Shown: positions 26,418 through 35,761 of the stretch, one piece after another | Layout of the letters: each line of letters opens with the position of its first letter | Position numbering within the stretch: position 1 is the first letter of the stretch | Origin: Bacteroidales bacterium | GTDB taxonomy: Bacteria; Bacteroidota; Bacteroidia; Bacteroidales; UBA932 | Direction of reading: 5' to 3' | DNA length: 64,000 bases | NCBI GenBank assembly: GCA_022648545.1 | Contig: JALCMP010000001.1 | Location: 124,001-188,000, forward strand | Program-made: the position numbers and the translations under genes | Notes under the pieces: generated by a model | Database searches by the model: none | Told to the model about the DNA's origin: nothing | Seen by the model: only the letters and a program-made list of their open reading frames with translations

Positions 26418-27338
26418 ATGTGCATAGCCGGAAAGATACTTATGATAGAACCTGCGGCATTTTCGTTCAACGAACAGACCGCCTTAACGAATGTTTTTCA
26501 AACTTATGAACACTCACCGGGAGTACAGGAGAGAGCTCTCCGCGAATTCACGGATTTCGTATCACTTTTAAAGAAAGAAGGAATTGAGGTAAAGGTCATA
26601 AAAGATACGCCCGTCCCGCACACGCCGGACTCCATATTCCCCAATAATCTGTTTTCCACCCATACTATACCCGGAGGCCGCAGGCTTGTATTTTACCCCA
26701 TGTCCGTCCCCGACAGACGCAGCGAAAGAAAAGAAGGAATAATAACTTACCTCGAGCAGGAATACGGACCCGCCGTTCAATTACAGAAATACGAAAAAGA
26801 ACACAAATATCTCGAGGGAACCGGGAGTCTGGTTCTTGACAGAAAAAACAGAACGGCATACTGCTGTCTCTCGCCGAGAAGCGACAAAGACGTACTGGAA
26901 AAATGGGCTGCGCTAATGGATTACGACTATATTGCATTCGAAGCCTCCGACAACAAAGGTGTTCCCATATACCACACAAACGTAATGATGGGGATATGTT
27001 CAGGATTTGCAGTAGTATGCGGAGACCTTATAAGCAACCCGACGGCCAAAAGAAAAGTTTTCGATTCTCTGGAGAAAAGCGGAAGGCGCATACTGGAAAT
27101 AACACCGGAACAAATGGAGCGATATGCCGGCAATATTCTCGAACTCCGTACGGATAAAAAAGATCCGGCGGGTGAAAACCGCCGGATCATAGTTATGTCT
27201 CAGACTGCACGGAAGGCTTTTTCCCCCAACCAGCTTAAAATAATAAGCGGATACGGAAAAATCGTTTCTCCATCCCTCGAAACAATAGAAAGAATAGGAG
27301 GAGGATCGGCACGCTGCATGATGGCAGAACTGTTCTGA
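26418..27338 (+). CDS. ctlX: CtlX-type citrulline/arginine-related hydrolase (guanidino-modifying superfamily)
   Basis: Member of the amidinotransferase/arginine deiminase superfamily, 306 residues. Active-site landmarks are PDSIFPNN (70-77, acidic substrate-binding residue), His186 in IYHTNVMMGI and Cys300 in GGGSARCMMAE, the nucleophile near the C-terminus. The arrangement matches CtlX, found beside citrulline- and arginine-catabolic genes in Bacteroidota, with hydrolysis of a ureido or guanidino group. The exact substrate is not fixed, and no catabolic partner is adjacent here. A start at 26442 (MIEPAAF) is an alternative. Confidence 0.85.
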   Translation: MCIAGKILMIEPAAFSFNEQTALTNVFQTYEHSPGVQERALREFTDFVSLLKKEGIEVKVIKDTPVPHTPDSIFPNNLFSTHTIPGGRRLVFYPMSVPDRRSERKEGIITYLEQEYGPAVQLQKYEKEHKYLEGTGSLVLDRKNRTAYCCLSPRSDKDVLEKWAALMDYDYIAFEASDNKGVPIYHTNVMMGICSGFAVVCGDLISNPTAKRKVFDSLEKSGRRILEITPEQMERYAGNILELRTDKKDPAGENRRIIVMSQTARKAFSPNQLKIISGYGKIVSPSLETIERIGGGSARCMMAELF

Positions 27339-27364
27339 ACAGACCGCCCCACCGTCGCGGTGCC

Positions 27365-29530
27365 TTACTTTTCAAGCCCCATTTCAGTCAAAAGCCTGTC
27401 TTCGTGCGCATATTTGTCGAGAATCCACAGCACGTTGCGTATATCAACGTTCACGCATCTGCAATAACGTTTCGAAAAATAATAATCGCCGGCCATGGAT
27501 TCCCTGTTGCCGTCGAACGCAAGACCTACGAGCCTTCCTCTGGCATCCAGTACGGGACTTCCTGAATTTCCCCCGGTTATATCGTTGTCGGACAGAAAAT
27601 CCACCGGAAGTTTTCCGCTCTTTTTCAACCCCCAGCGCCCGAAGTCCGCATTTTTCACAAGCGAATACACGTCGGGCTTCATGTTATATTCGTAAACCGA
27701 CCTGTCGTACTTTTCCTTTATGCCGTCGGATGTAGATTGCCAGCCATAATATATGCCGTCGGCGGGATTTATCGAAGTCACCCTGCCAAAAGTCACTCTC
27801 ATAGTGCTGTTTGCATCGGGATAAATCTGCATATTATTGTCTTTCATATACTCGTATACGGCCTGTCTGTGCAGCGAAACCAGTTTGCCCATATCTATTC
27901 CGGCCGCAGAAAGGACCGCATTCATGCGTCTCTTAAGCTTCATTATGTTTACGACCCTGGAAAGCCTGACCATAGGATCATTAAGTATGACATTATAATC
28001 AGGATTATCAGAAGAGAAAAATTTGTCGAATCTTACAGAATCCGTAAATATGCTGTTGGAATACGCATGATCGATAATGGCGCGGCTGTCGCCGTCATAC
28101 TCGGCAAGCAGCTTCCGGTATACGCCGTTCATGTACTTTCTGTCGAAATGCTCGCTGCAATAGGAAAACATACTGGCATATATTTCCTTATCCACTTCGT
28201 AATCCTTGCCTTCCAGCAATCTTTCCCTTAGGAATTTCTCGTTCCCCTTCCACGCCTTGCTTCCGGAACGCAGTTGCGATGCAAGTATACGGGAACGGGA
28301 TTTAAGGACAAAAAGATCACATCCGCGGAGCAGCGTTTCCTGCATTATGGAATAATTTTTCTCAATATCGGCCGTAAGCTCATATCCCTTTTTCATAAGG
28401 CCGGCAATGTCTCCGTATTTTTTCAATCTTGCGGAATCTGCATTTATCCATGCCTGCAGGGCAGCATCTTCATTTTCCTTTTCGCCTATGACATCATATC
28501 TTTTTATGCATTTGTTGCTCCATTTTGCATAATCGCAGTAATTTTCTATACCGAAATAAGCATCCTGATATTTGAGTCTCATTTCCGGACTCTGTTTCAT
28601 GAATTTTTCGTAAACCCCAAGCTTTATTCTTCTTATAGTACTTGCAGCAGGATTTGTATTATAATATGCATCCATAAGTCTTGGCGCAGAAATATACCTG
28701 TGAGTACGGCCGGGATATCCTATCACCATTGTAAAATCCCCTTCCGAGACCCCTCTGTCCGACACATTAAGATGATCCGGTGAAACAAGAGGCACATTAT
28801 CCCTGTTGTAATCCGCCGGATTGCCGTTTTTGTCGGCATAAATACGGTACATGGCAAAATCGCATTTCTGCTGCGGCCATCCCCAGTTATCGTATTCACC
28901 TCCGAAAGCCGCCACGGAAACCGGGGGAACGGCAACAAGACGGATATCGCGGTATACCTTGTAAAAATACAGATCGTAACGTTTTCCCGACCAGAAACTT
29001 TCCACGGAAATTTCATAAGGAATATCGCCAAGTTTTTCAGATATTATCTTCTCAAGAGTACGCGACACCATAAAAGGATGATGTCCGGCCTTTTTAAGAC
29101 TGTCCAGAATGGAATTCGCTTCATCGGTAATATTTACGACCTTAACAAGGAACGAAACCGTTTTGCCCTTTATGGGTATCTCGTCTTCGTTTTTAAAGGC
29201 CCAGAAACCGTTTTCGAGATAATTGTTTTGCGGAGTGGAAAGATTGTGCACATCATCGTAAGCACAATGGTGGTTGGTTATCATTAGTCCGCCGTCGGAA
29301 ACGACGCTGCCCGAGCACATACCGCCGTTTATGGCCACTACCGCCTTATACAGGGAAGGAGTCTTCTCGTCGTAAATATCCTTGGCGGAGACTTTAATAC
29401 CCTTCGCCTTCATAAGCTTGTAAATTCTGGAATTGATCTTGTTTACAAGCCACATTCCCTCGTCGGCCCTTAAAGAACCGAAGAAAAGGAAAAACGCTGA
29501 AAAAATAAAAAGTATTACCTTTTTTTTCAT
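27365..29530 (-). CDS. S46 family dipeptidyl-peptidase, DPP7-like
   Basis: Periplasmic serine exopeptidase of 721 residues with a signal peptide (cleavage after about residue 22). It removes dipeptides from peptide N-termini, typical of asaccharolytic, peptide-using Bacteroidota. The catalytic histidine is His88 in TNHHCAYDDVH and the serine is Ser656 in GGNSGSP. Eighteen residues past the serine, where DPP11 enzymes carry an arginine for Asp/Glu specificity, this protein has Gly in FDGN; that favours DPP7-type preference for hydrophobic P1 residues (inference). It is the third gene after rsgA and a MATE transporter. Confidence 0.9.
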   Translation of the reverse strand: MKKKVILFIFSAFFLFFGSLRADEGMWLVNKINSRIYKLMKAKGIKVSAKDIYDEKTPSLYKAVVAINGGMCSGSVVSDGGLMITNHHCAYDDVHNLSTPQNNYLENGFWAFKNEDEIPIKGKTVSFLVKVVNITDEANSILDSLKKAGHHPFMVSRTLEKIISEKLGDIPYEISVESFWSGKRYDLYFYKVYRDIRLVAVPPVSVAAFGGEYDNWGWPQQKCDFAMYRIYADKNGNPADYNRDNVPLVSPDHLNVSDRGVSEGDFTMVIGYPGRTHRYISAPRLMDAYYNTNPAASTIRRIKLGVYEKFMKQSPEMRLKYQDAYFGIENYCDYAKWSNKCIKRYDVIGEKENEDAALQAWINADSARLKKYGDIAGLMKKGYELTADIEKNYSIMQETLLRGCDLFVLKSRSRILASQLRSGSKAWKGNEKFLRERLLEGKDYEVDKEIYASMFSYCSEHFDRKYMNGVYRKLLAEYDGDSRAIIDHAYSNSIFTDSVRFDKFFSSDNPDYNVILNDPMVRLSRVVNIMKLKRRMNAVLSAAGIDMGKLVSLHRQAVYEYMKDNNMQIYPDANSTMRVTFGRVTSINPADGIYYGWQSTSDGIKEKYDRSVYEYNMKPDVYSLVKNADFGRWGLKKSGKLPVDFLSDNDITGGNSGSPVLDARGRLVGLAFDGNRESMAGDYYFSKRYCRCVNVDIRNVLWILDKYAHEDRLLTEMGLEK

Positions 29531-29541
29531 TACAGAATGTA

Positions 29542-30873
29542 TTAAATATGTTTGTTAAATGTGAGTTTCCCAAAAATACACTTTTTCGCCGATAATGTCA
29601 TATATAGAGAACGCACGAATAAATGTACCATATATGCCAGGAACAATGCATTCATGCCCCAGATACCCTTAAGTGAATGGTATGTTATGAAAAACGCAAT
29701 AACTGCAGCAATCATGCAATTTCTTATTGCTGCGGTTGCGGTAACTCCCACGAATATACCGTCCCAGGTAAAACATACCACGCTAAGCACGGGCATGACC
29801 CACAGCCACGGCAGGAACGGAAGGGAGGCATCTATGACGGTTTCATTGTCGGTCATGAGCTTTATAAGATCTTTGCCGCCTGCAAAATAAGATATAAATG
29901 AAACAATTGCGATTCCCGTACACCATAAAAATATTATTCTGACCGTCCTTTGCAGATAAGATTTGTTCCCCTCTCCGAAGTACCTTCCCGACAAAGCCTC
30001 CCCTGCATAAGCGAATCCGTCTATAAAGTACGAATAAAACATCATGACTTTCATTATAATAGTAGAAACGGCGAGCAACGTATCGCCGTAATGCGCCGAA
30101 TAAGAAGTAAATCCCGCATAAATTCCCAGAAAGCAAACCGACCTTACAAGGAGGTCTGAATTAACGGAAATGAAATTCCCGAGCTCGGACAACCTGACGC
30201 TCGCCCTGAACTTTATATATTTGAACAACTTGCGGTATCGCATGAAAAGACATCCCGACAGCAGCAATCCCGAATATTGTGCTATTACGGTACCCCACGC
30301 TATTCCTGCAAAACCCAGAGATGTCCTTACGGCGAGAAAATAGCTCGAAGCCATATTGACGGCGGTAATAACGACTTCCACAATCATGGGACTTATGGCA
30401 TTCTGCATGCCGATAAAAAATCCCTTGAATACATAAAGGCTTATGGTTGCCGGAGCCGCCCATATTCTTATGAAATAATAAATTCTGGCCAGCTTTTCTA
30501 CCTGCGGGGAACATTTTACCACCATAAAAGCCACATCCACATATACATACTGTAGCGCAAGCACTAAAAATGTAAAAATCCCCGCCGTGGTCATACCCTG
30601 CGTGAAGACCTTCATTACATTTCCTAAATCATGTCTGCCGTAACTCTGGGCCACCATGCCTCCAGTCCCCATGCGAAGGAATCCCATATTCCAGTACAAA
30701 AGATCGAACAGCATGGTGGAAATGGCGATGCCTCCTATCAGGGAGGCGTCGCCTAATCTTCCGGCAATTGCCAGATCGACTATTCCTGCAAGCGGAACCG
30801 TTATGTTTGCCAGAATACTCGGCAATGCAAGTCCGAGTATCTTTCCGTTTATTTTTCTATCTATATTTTTCAT
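29542..30873 (-). CDS. MATE family efflux transporter
   Basis: Multidrug and toxin extrusion transporter of 443 residues from the chosen start (MKNIDRKINGKILGLALP), which matches the family N-terminus; an upstream ATG at 30933 would add 20 residues encoded inside rsgA. About twelve transmembrane helices are visible, in two similar halves. DinF-like features are ALPSILANITVPLAGIVDLAIAGRLG and the GTGGMVAQSYG loop. It uses a Na+ or H+ gradient to export cationic compounds. The 5' end overlaps rsgA by 17 bp, so the two are translationally linked. Confidence 0.92.
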   Translation of the reverse strand: MKNIDRKINGKILGLALPSILANITVPLAGIVDLAIAGRLGDASLIGGIAISTMLFDLLYWNMGFLRMGTGGMVAQSYGRHDLGNVMKVFTQGMTTAGIFTFLVLALQYVYVDVAFMVVKCSPQVEKLARIYYFIRIWAAPATISLYVFKGFFIGMQNAISPMIVEVVITAVNMASSYFLAVRTSLGFAGIAWGTVIAQYSGLLLSGCLFMRYRKLFKYIKFRASVRLSELGNFISVNSDLLVRSVCFLGIYAGFTSYSAHYGDTLLAVSTIIMKVMMFYSYFIDGFAYAGEALSGRYFGEGNKSYLQRTVRIIFLWCTGIAIVSFISYFAGGKDLIKLMTDNETVIDASLPFLPWLWVMPVLSVVCFTWDGIFVGVTATAAIRNCMIAAVIAFFITYHSLKGIWGMNALFLAYMVHLFVRSLYMTLSAKKCIFGKLTFNKHI

Positions 30874-31801
30874 CTTTAAGGAGCATCCCCAGATAAGAAT
30901 CATATCGCTCCCGTGAAATTTTTCCTTCTTCAAGAGCCTTCTTTACCGCACATCCGGGTTCGTGGGTATGAGAACATGGCATGAATCTGCAATTATCCAT
31001 GACACTGCGCATTTCCGGGAAATAACAAGACAGCTGCGACCTGTCCAGATCTACCAGGCCGAAGCTGCGTAATCCCGGAGAATCTATTGCAAAACCTCCC
31101 GAAGGAAACGGATACATTTCATAAAAAGTAGTAGTATGCTTCCCCTGCAGATGGGAAGAGGAAATAGGCAATACCTTTATATCGGCACTCCCGCTGAGCA
31201 GTTTTATAAGCGATGACTTTCCGACTCCGGACTGCCCGGAGAACAGTACGAGTTTTCCGCGGCATCTGTCCATCACGGCCGATATGCTTTCCTTGTCATA
31301 TATGGAAACCTTAAGGACGTCATATCCGGCCCCTCCATATATTTCTACAAACCTTTCGGCAAGAGAAGCCGCTCCGGCATCCTTCTCCAGAACATCAGCC
31401 TTGTTCAGCAATATTACTACCGGTATCCCGTATGCTTCGCAGGTCACCAGATAGCGGTCTACGAAAGGCAGCTTGATCTCCGGAAGAGCCACCGTAACAA
31501 CAAGAAAAGCCATATCTATATTGGAGGCTATTATATGGGACTGCCTGCTCAGATTCGTGGATTTCCTTATTATATAGTTCCTGCGCGGCAAAACGGAAGT
31601 TATTACGCACTCGCCGTCGGGTTCGATATAATATTCAACCCTGTCGCCTATCGCGACGGGATTCGTGGAATCGAAATCCCCCATACGCATGCGGCCCCTT
31701 ATTATGGCGGGAAAAAGTTTCCATTCCGGCAATTTCGAAAGCATATATCTGCTGCCCGTGTTCTTTACGACAGTGGCAGTACTCTCCTTCTCCGTTTTCA
31801 C
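30857..31801 (-). CDS. rsgA: Ribosome small-subunit-dependent GTPase A
   Basis: Circularly permuted GTPase that matures the 30S subunit, 314 residues from a GTG start at 31801. It has an OB-fold (1-80), G4 NKAD (133-136), then G1 GQSGVGKSS (189-197), and a C-terminal zinc finger (CRFMPCSHTHEPGC). Upstream ATG codons would add 60-odd residues with no RsgA resemblance and would lie upstream of the -7 element at 31807-31814, so the GTG is preferred. The predicted transcription start is within a few bases of that codon, suggesting a leaderless or near-leaderless mRNA. Confidence 0.92.
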   Translation of the reverse strand: MKTEKESTATVVKNTGSRYMLSKLPEWKLFPAIIRGRMRMGDFDSTNPVAIGDRVEYYIEPDGECVITSVLPRRNYIIRKSTNLSRQSHIIASNIDMAFLVVTVALPEIKLPFVDRYLVTCEAYGIPVVILLNKADVLEKDAGAASLAERFVEIYGGAGYDVLKVSIYDKESISAVMDRCRGKLVLFSGQSGVGKSSLIKLLSGSADIKVLPISSSHLQGKHTTTFYEMYPFPSGGFAIDSPGLRSFGLVDLDRSQLSCYFPEMRSVMDNCRFMPCSHTHEPGCAVKKALEEGKISRERYDSYLGMLLKDEKYR

Positions 31802-31806
31802 AATGG

Positions 31807-31841
31807 CAAAGATATAAATTGTATAAATTAAATTAACTTTG
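31807..31841. promoter_or_regulatory. Divergent -7 elements for rsgA and the polyprenyl synthase gene
   Basis: TATCTTTG on the minus strand (31807-31814) faces rsgA, and TAACTTTG on the plus strand (31834-31841) faces the polyprenyl synthase gene. Both are exact -7 matches, 19 bp apart, so the two RNA polymerase footprints must overlap. No clear -33 elements. Confidence 0.55.
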
Positions 31842-31865
31842 TCAATCAAAAAATAAAAAAGGAAG

Positions 31866-32843
31866 ATGTACACATTGCAGGAAATAGGTGAACTGATAGA
31901 AAAGAACGTAGCCATGCTGGATCTCGGACTGGTGCCGGAAGAAATGCATGAATCTGTAAAATATATGCTCTCCATGGGCGGGAAACGCATACGTCCGACT
32001 TTGTGCCTGGCTTCCTACAGTATGTTTTCCGACAACATAGACGAACAAATAATAATGCCGGCGCTGGCGCTGGAAATATTCCACACATTTACCCTTATAC
32101 ACGACGACATAATGGACAAGGCCGATCTCAGGCGCGGCAAGCCTACGCTTTACAGGAAATGGAACACCAACATAGCCATCCTTTCCGGCGATGTAATGTC
32201 CATAAAGGCATGCGGCATGCTTTCCCAAGCACCTGCAGACAAGCTGGCGCAGGTGCTAAACCTTTTTACCGATACTGCAACCAAGGTATGCGAAGGACAG
32301 CAGTTCGACATGAATTACGAATCGGCATATGCTATAAATATGGAAGAGTACATGAAGATGATAGGGCTGAAAACGGCAGTTCTTATTGCATGCGCTGCAA
32401 AAATGGGAGCCATTATAGCAGGAGCGGGAGAAAAGGCATGCGATGCATTGTACGATTTCGCATATGACATGGGAGTTGCATTTCAAATACAGGACGATTA
32501 TTTCGATTCTTTCGGAAACGGTAATATTTTCGGCAAGAAAATAGGGGGAGACATCCTCAACAATAAGAAAACGTGGTTTCTGGTAGAATCCATGATAAGA
32601 GCCGGAGGAAAAGACAAGGAAAAACTGCATTATTTGCTATCTTTGAATGAAGAGAAAAGTGAAGAAAAGATAACTGGAATGCAGGATCTTTATATTAAGC
32701 TGGGAGTAAAGGACGCCGCAAACGCCAGAATCCTCGATTACTACAAAAAGGCGCTTCTACACCTTAATGACAGCGGGCTGGAAAGCAGCCGCACCGCATT
32801 GCTTTCCGATTATGCAAAAAAACTATTCAGAAGAAACAGTTAA
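31866..32843 (+). CDS. Polyprenyl (geranylgeranyl-type) diphosphate synthase
   Basis: Trans-isoprenyl diphosphate synthase of 325 residues. The first Asp-rich motif is DDIMD (80-84) in LIHDDIMDKADLRRG, the second is QDDYFD, and GGKRIRP (38-44) binds IPP. The first motif has no two-residue insertion and an aromatic residue (Phe75) five positions upstream, the pattern of short-chain GGPP-type synthases rather than bacterial FPP synthases; this chain-length reading is an inference. The product feeds carrier lipids or quinones. It heads a four-gene operon with DUF4254, GT9 and U32 genes. Confidence 0.9.
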   Translation: MYTLQEIGELIEKNVAMLDLGLVPEEMHESVKYMLSMGGKRIRPTLCLASYSMFSDNIDEQIIMPALALEIFHTFTLIHDDIMDKADLRRGKPTLYRKWNTNIAILSGDVMSIKACGMLSQAPADKLAQVLNLFTDTATKVCEGQQFDMNYESAYAINMEEYMKMIGLKTAVLIACAAKMGAIIAGAGEKACDALYDFAYDMGVAFQIQDDYFDSFGNGNIFGKKIGGDILNNKKTWFLVESMIRAGGKDKEKLHYLLSLNEEKSEEKITGMQDLYIKLGVKDAANARILDYYKKALLHLNDSGLESSRTALLSDYAKKLFRRNS

Positions 32844-32862
32844 CATAAAACAAAAGCGACTA

Positions 32863-33465
32863 ATGAAATTTACGGAATTAAGCACCCGCATCTTTAACAG
32901 GAGCATAGAAGATTACCACATTAAAGATGATGTGGACGCTCCCATAAATAACCCGTACAGCCTTAAAAGTATAGAATACTATTTATATCTCAAGAACTGG
33001 ATAGATGCGGTACAATGGCATCTGGAAGATATCATAAGAAATCCCAAAATAAATCCCGTTGAAGCTCTTTCCATAAAAAGGCGCATAGACAAATCCAACC
33101 AGGACAGGACGGATCTGGTGGAATTGATAGACAGCTATTTCCTCAACAAATACAAAGACGTAGAAATAAAGGAGGACGCCGGAATAAATACCGAAAGCCC
33201 CGCCTGGGCTATAGACAGACTTTCCATTCTGGAGCTCAAGATATACCATATGAAGATTGAAGCCTTCAGGCCGGATGCGGATGAAAAACACAAAAACACA
33301 TGTCTGCAAAAGCTGGACGTTCTGGAGCAGCAGCAAAAGGATTTATGTACGGCTATAGACCAACTCCTCATGGATATAGAATCAGGTGAAAAGTACATGA
33401 AGACCTACAAACAGATGAAAATGTACAACGATCCTTCCACCAATCCGGTTCTTTATTCGAAATAA
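32863..33465 (+). CDS. DUF4254 protein
   Basis: This 200-residue soluble, helix-rich protein matches the DUF4254 family of Bacteroidota; conserved-looking stretches are PYSLKSIEYYLYLKNWIDAVQWHLEDIIRNP and SPAWAIDRLSILELKIYHM. The start at 32863 (MKFTELSTR) is chosen because it begins the conserved region; an earlier in-frame ATG lies within the preceding gene. It has no signal peptide or membrane segment. Its function is unknown. It lies 19 bp after the prenyl synthase and 7 bp before a heptosyltransferase-like gene, which hints at a role in cell-envelope glycan assembly. Confidence 0.85.
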   Translation: MKFTELSTRIFNRSIEDYHIKDDVDAPINNPYSLKSIEYYLYLKNWIDAVQWHLEDIIRNPKINPVEALSIKRRIDKSNQDRTDLVELIDSYFLNKYKDVEIKEDAGINTESPAWAIDRLSILELKIYHMKIEAFRPDADEKHKNTCLQKLDVLEQQQKDLCTAIDQLLMDIESGEKYMKTYKQMKMYNDPSTNPVLYSK

Positions 33466-33472
33466 TACTGCA

Positions 33473-34504
33473 ATGTCGTCTAAAAAGACAAAATGCGTTC
33501 TTATAATAAGGCTTTCGGCTCTCGGAGACGTGGCCATTGCTGCTCCGCTTATAAGATATTATGCAGAAAACAATCCGGACATAAAATTCATTATGCTTTC
33601 GCAGCCTGCGACCGGATGTTTTTTCGAAGGCATAAGGAATCTGGAATTCGTTGCGGCGGACATAAGAGGCAGAGAAAAGAGGCTGCCGGGACTTCTGAAA
33701 TTCTGCAGAGTCCTTGAGAAGAAATACGAGATAACGCATGTGGCGGACCTTCACGATGTAATAAGAAGCAGGATAATAAGGAATCACCTTTATCTGAGAG
33801 GGATAAGACACATAAGCATAATAGACAAGGGACGAAGCGAGAAGAAGGCCATGACACGCCGGAAAAACAAAATACTTATCCCGCTTGAAACAAGTATGAG
33901 AAGATACGAAGACGTATTATGTGCCTTAAGGATAAAAGATCTGAATTTTTCCTCGCTGCCTGCTCCGATAAAAAGCAATAAAAACTCATCCGCATTCAGA
34001 CGAATAGGATTCGCGCCTTTTGCAAGCCACAGGGGTAAATGCTGGCCGAAGGAATATTGTGAGATTCTTATAAGTTTGATGGCAAAAGACGGCAACAACA
34101 ATAAAATAATATTGTTCGGCGGCGGAAAGGAAGAGACTTCCATGCTTGAAGAATGGGCGGACAGATATCCTAATACCGAATCGTCGGCAGGCAGGCATAA
34201 GTTAAATGAAGAACTGGAACTCATGAAGAGTCTCGACGTTATGGTTACGATGGATTCGGCCAACATGCATCTGGCATCGTTCGCAGGCACTCCTGTTGTT
34301 TCCATATGGGGTGCTACACATCCCTACGCAGGTTTTTACGGCTACGGACAACCGTACGAAAATGCAGTACAAACCAATCTGGAATGCAGACCATGCTCGG
34401 TTTTCGGAAACAAGAAATGTTTCCGCGGCGATTATGCATGCATGAGACTCATAAAGCCGGAAAACGTACTGCGGAAAATATACGAAGCAACCGGAGTAAT
34501 ATAA
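33473..34504 (+). CDS. Glycosyltransferase family 9 (heptosyltransferase-like)
   Basis: GT-B fold transferase of 343 residues of the GT9 family, which adds heptose or related sugars to lipid A-core oligosaccharide. The N-terminal LIIRLSALGDVAIAAPLIR is the signature acceptor-side loop, and the C-terminal donor site includes MVTMDSANMHLASFAGTPVVSIWGATHP, with the expected D-S-x-x-x-H pattern. Four cysteines near the C-terminus (ECRPCSVFGNKKCFRGDYAC) recall the metal-binding-like loop of many GT9 enzymes. The cytoplasmic location and LPS-core role are family-based. Confidence 0.92.
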   Translation: MSSKKTKCVLIIRLSALGDVAIAAPLIRYYAENNPDIKFIMLSQPATGCFFEGIRNLEFVAADIRGREKRLPGLLKFCRVLEKKYEITHVADLHDVIRSRIIRNHLYLRGIRHISIIDKGRSEKKAMTRRKNKILIPLETSMRRYEDVLCALRIKDLNFSSLPAPIKSNKNSSAFRRIGFAPFASHRGKCWPKEYCEILISLMAKDGNNNKIILFGGGKEETSMLEEWADRYPNTESSAGRHKLNEELELMKSLDVMVTMDSANMHLASFAGTPVVSIWGATHPYAGFYGYGQPYENAVQTNLECRPCSVFGNKKCFRGDYACMRLIKPENVLRKIYEATGVI

Positions 34505-34509
34505 ATAAA

Positions 34510-35739
34510 ATGAAAGGGAAATTTGAAGTAATGGCGCCAGCCGGGAATTTTGAATCTCTTTCGGCTGCAATAAATTCAGGAGCTGATTCCGTTTATTTCG
34601 GAGTGGGAAATCTTAACATGAGAGCCCGCTCGGCAAATAACTTCGTTAAGGAAGACATTCCCGACATAGTATCATTATGCCGCAAACACGGATTGAAAAC
34701 ATATCTTACCGTTAACATCGTCTTCTACGACAGCGAGCTGGAAGAAATGCACAAAACCGTATCTTTTGCAATGAAATCCGGAATAGATGCTATAATAGCG
34801 TCAGACATGGCGGCCGTAACCTATGCCCGCGCCATAGGAATGGAAGTGCATATTTCCACCCAATCCAATGTTTCCAACTTTGAAAGTCTCAGATTTTATT
34901 CGCAATTCGCAGACGTAGTTGTTCTTGCACGCGAACTTAATCTCATGCAGGTAAAAAGGATAAGCCAAAGTATAAAGGATAACGGTATCAAGGGGCCGCA
35001 CGGAAATGAAATAAGACTCGAAATGTTCTGTCACGGTGCATTATGCATGTCTATTTCCGGAAAATGCTACCTCAGCCTCGACGAATATAATTCCTCGGCA
35101 AACAGGGGCGGATGCTACCAGCTGTGCCGTCGCGGATATGAAGTTACGGATCTGGAAACGGGACGGAAACTTAACATAGACAACAAATATATAATGTCCC
35201 CCAAGGATCTGTGTACCATAGAATTCGTAGATAAGATGGCTAATGCAGGTGTTTCGGTATTCAAGATCGAAGGGCGCGCAAGGAGCGCGGAATATGTGGG
35301 AATAGTAACCCGGGCATACAGAGAGGCTCTCGATGCCGTGGAAAAAGGGATATTCGACAACGATCTTGGGGCACGCCTTAAAGCCAGACTGTCGGAGGTT
35401 TTCAACCGCGGGTTCTGGGACGGATACTACATGGGCGCCAGACTGGGGGAGTGGAGCAGCGTATACGGAAATAAGGCTACCAGAAAAAAAACATATTGCG
35501 GCAGGGTAACGAATTATTTCACCAAAATAAAAGTGGCGGAAATTCTTATAGAAGCTGCAGAACTTTCAAAAGGAATGCACATTCTCATAATCGGACCTTC
35601 CACAGGAGCAATAGAAGCCGACGTTTCGGAAATAAGGGTGGATCTCAAACCTTCGGGAATCGCCCAAAAGGGAGAATACTGCTCTATTCCGGTTGAAGCC
35701 AAGCTCAGAAGATCGGACAAGGTCTATATTTTCGAATAA
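34510..35739 (+). CDS. Peptidase U32 family protein (TrhP/RlhA-type RNA hydroxylation)
   Basis: U32 protein of 409 residues from MKGKFEVMAPAGN; the reading frame extends upstream inside the GT9 gene but without family resemblance. The U32 signature is present as EMFCHGALCMSISGKCYLS, and a second pair of cysteines follows in NRGGCYQLC, fitting the Fe-S/cysteine cluster of the family. Despite the name, characterised E. coli members (TrhP, RlhA) are needed for hydroxylation of tRNA uridine or 23S rRNA cytidine using prephenate. Which RNA is the target here is unclear. It is the last gene of its operon. Confidence 0.88.
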   Translation: MKGKFEVMAPAGNFESLSAAINSGADSVYFGVGNLNMRARSANNFVKEDIPDIVSLCRKHGLKTYLTVNIVFYDSELEEMHKTVSFAMKSGIDAIIASDMAAVTYARAIGMEVHISTQSNVSNFESLRFYSQFADVVVLARELNLMQVKRISQSIKDNGIKGPHGNEIRLEMFCHGALCMSISGKCYLSLDEYNSSANRGGCYQLCRRGYEVTDLETGRKLNIDNKYIMSPKDLCTIEFVDKMANAGVSVFKIEGRARSAEYVGIVTRAYREALDAVEKGIFDNDLGARLKARLSEVFNRGFWDGYYMGARLGEWSSVYGNKATRKKTYCGRVTNYFTKIKVAEILIEAAELSKGMHILIIGPSTGAIEADVSEIRVDLKPSGIAQKGEYCSIPVEAKLRRSDKVYIFE

Positions 35740-35761
35740 CCCGGTCTTAATCTTCCGCGTT

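Noticed and set aside
27345-27365. Hairpin CACCG/CGGTG as terminator between ctlX and the S46 peptidase gene
   Set aside because: The stem is only 5 bp and no T run follows on the plus strand.
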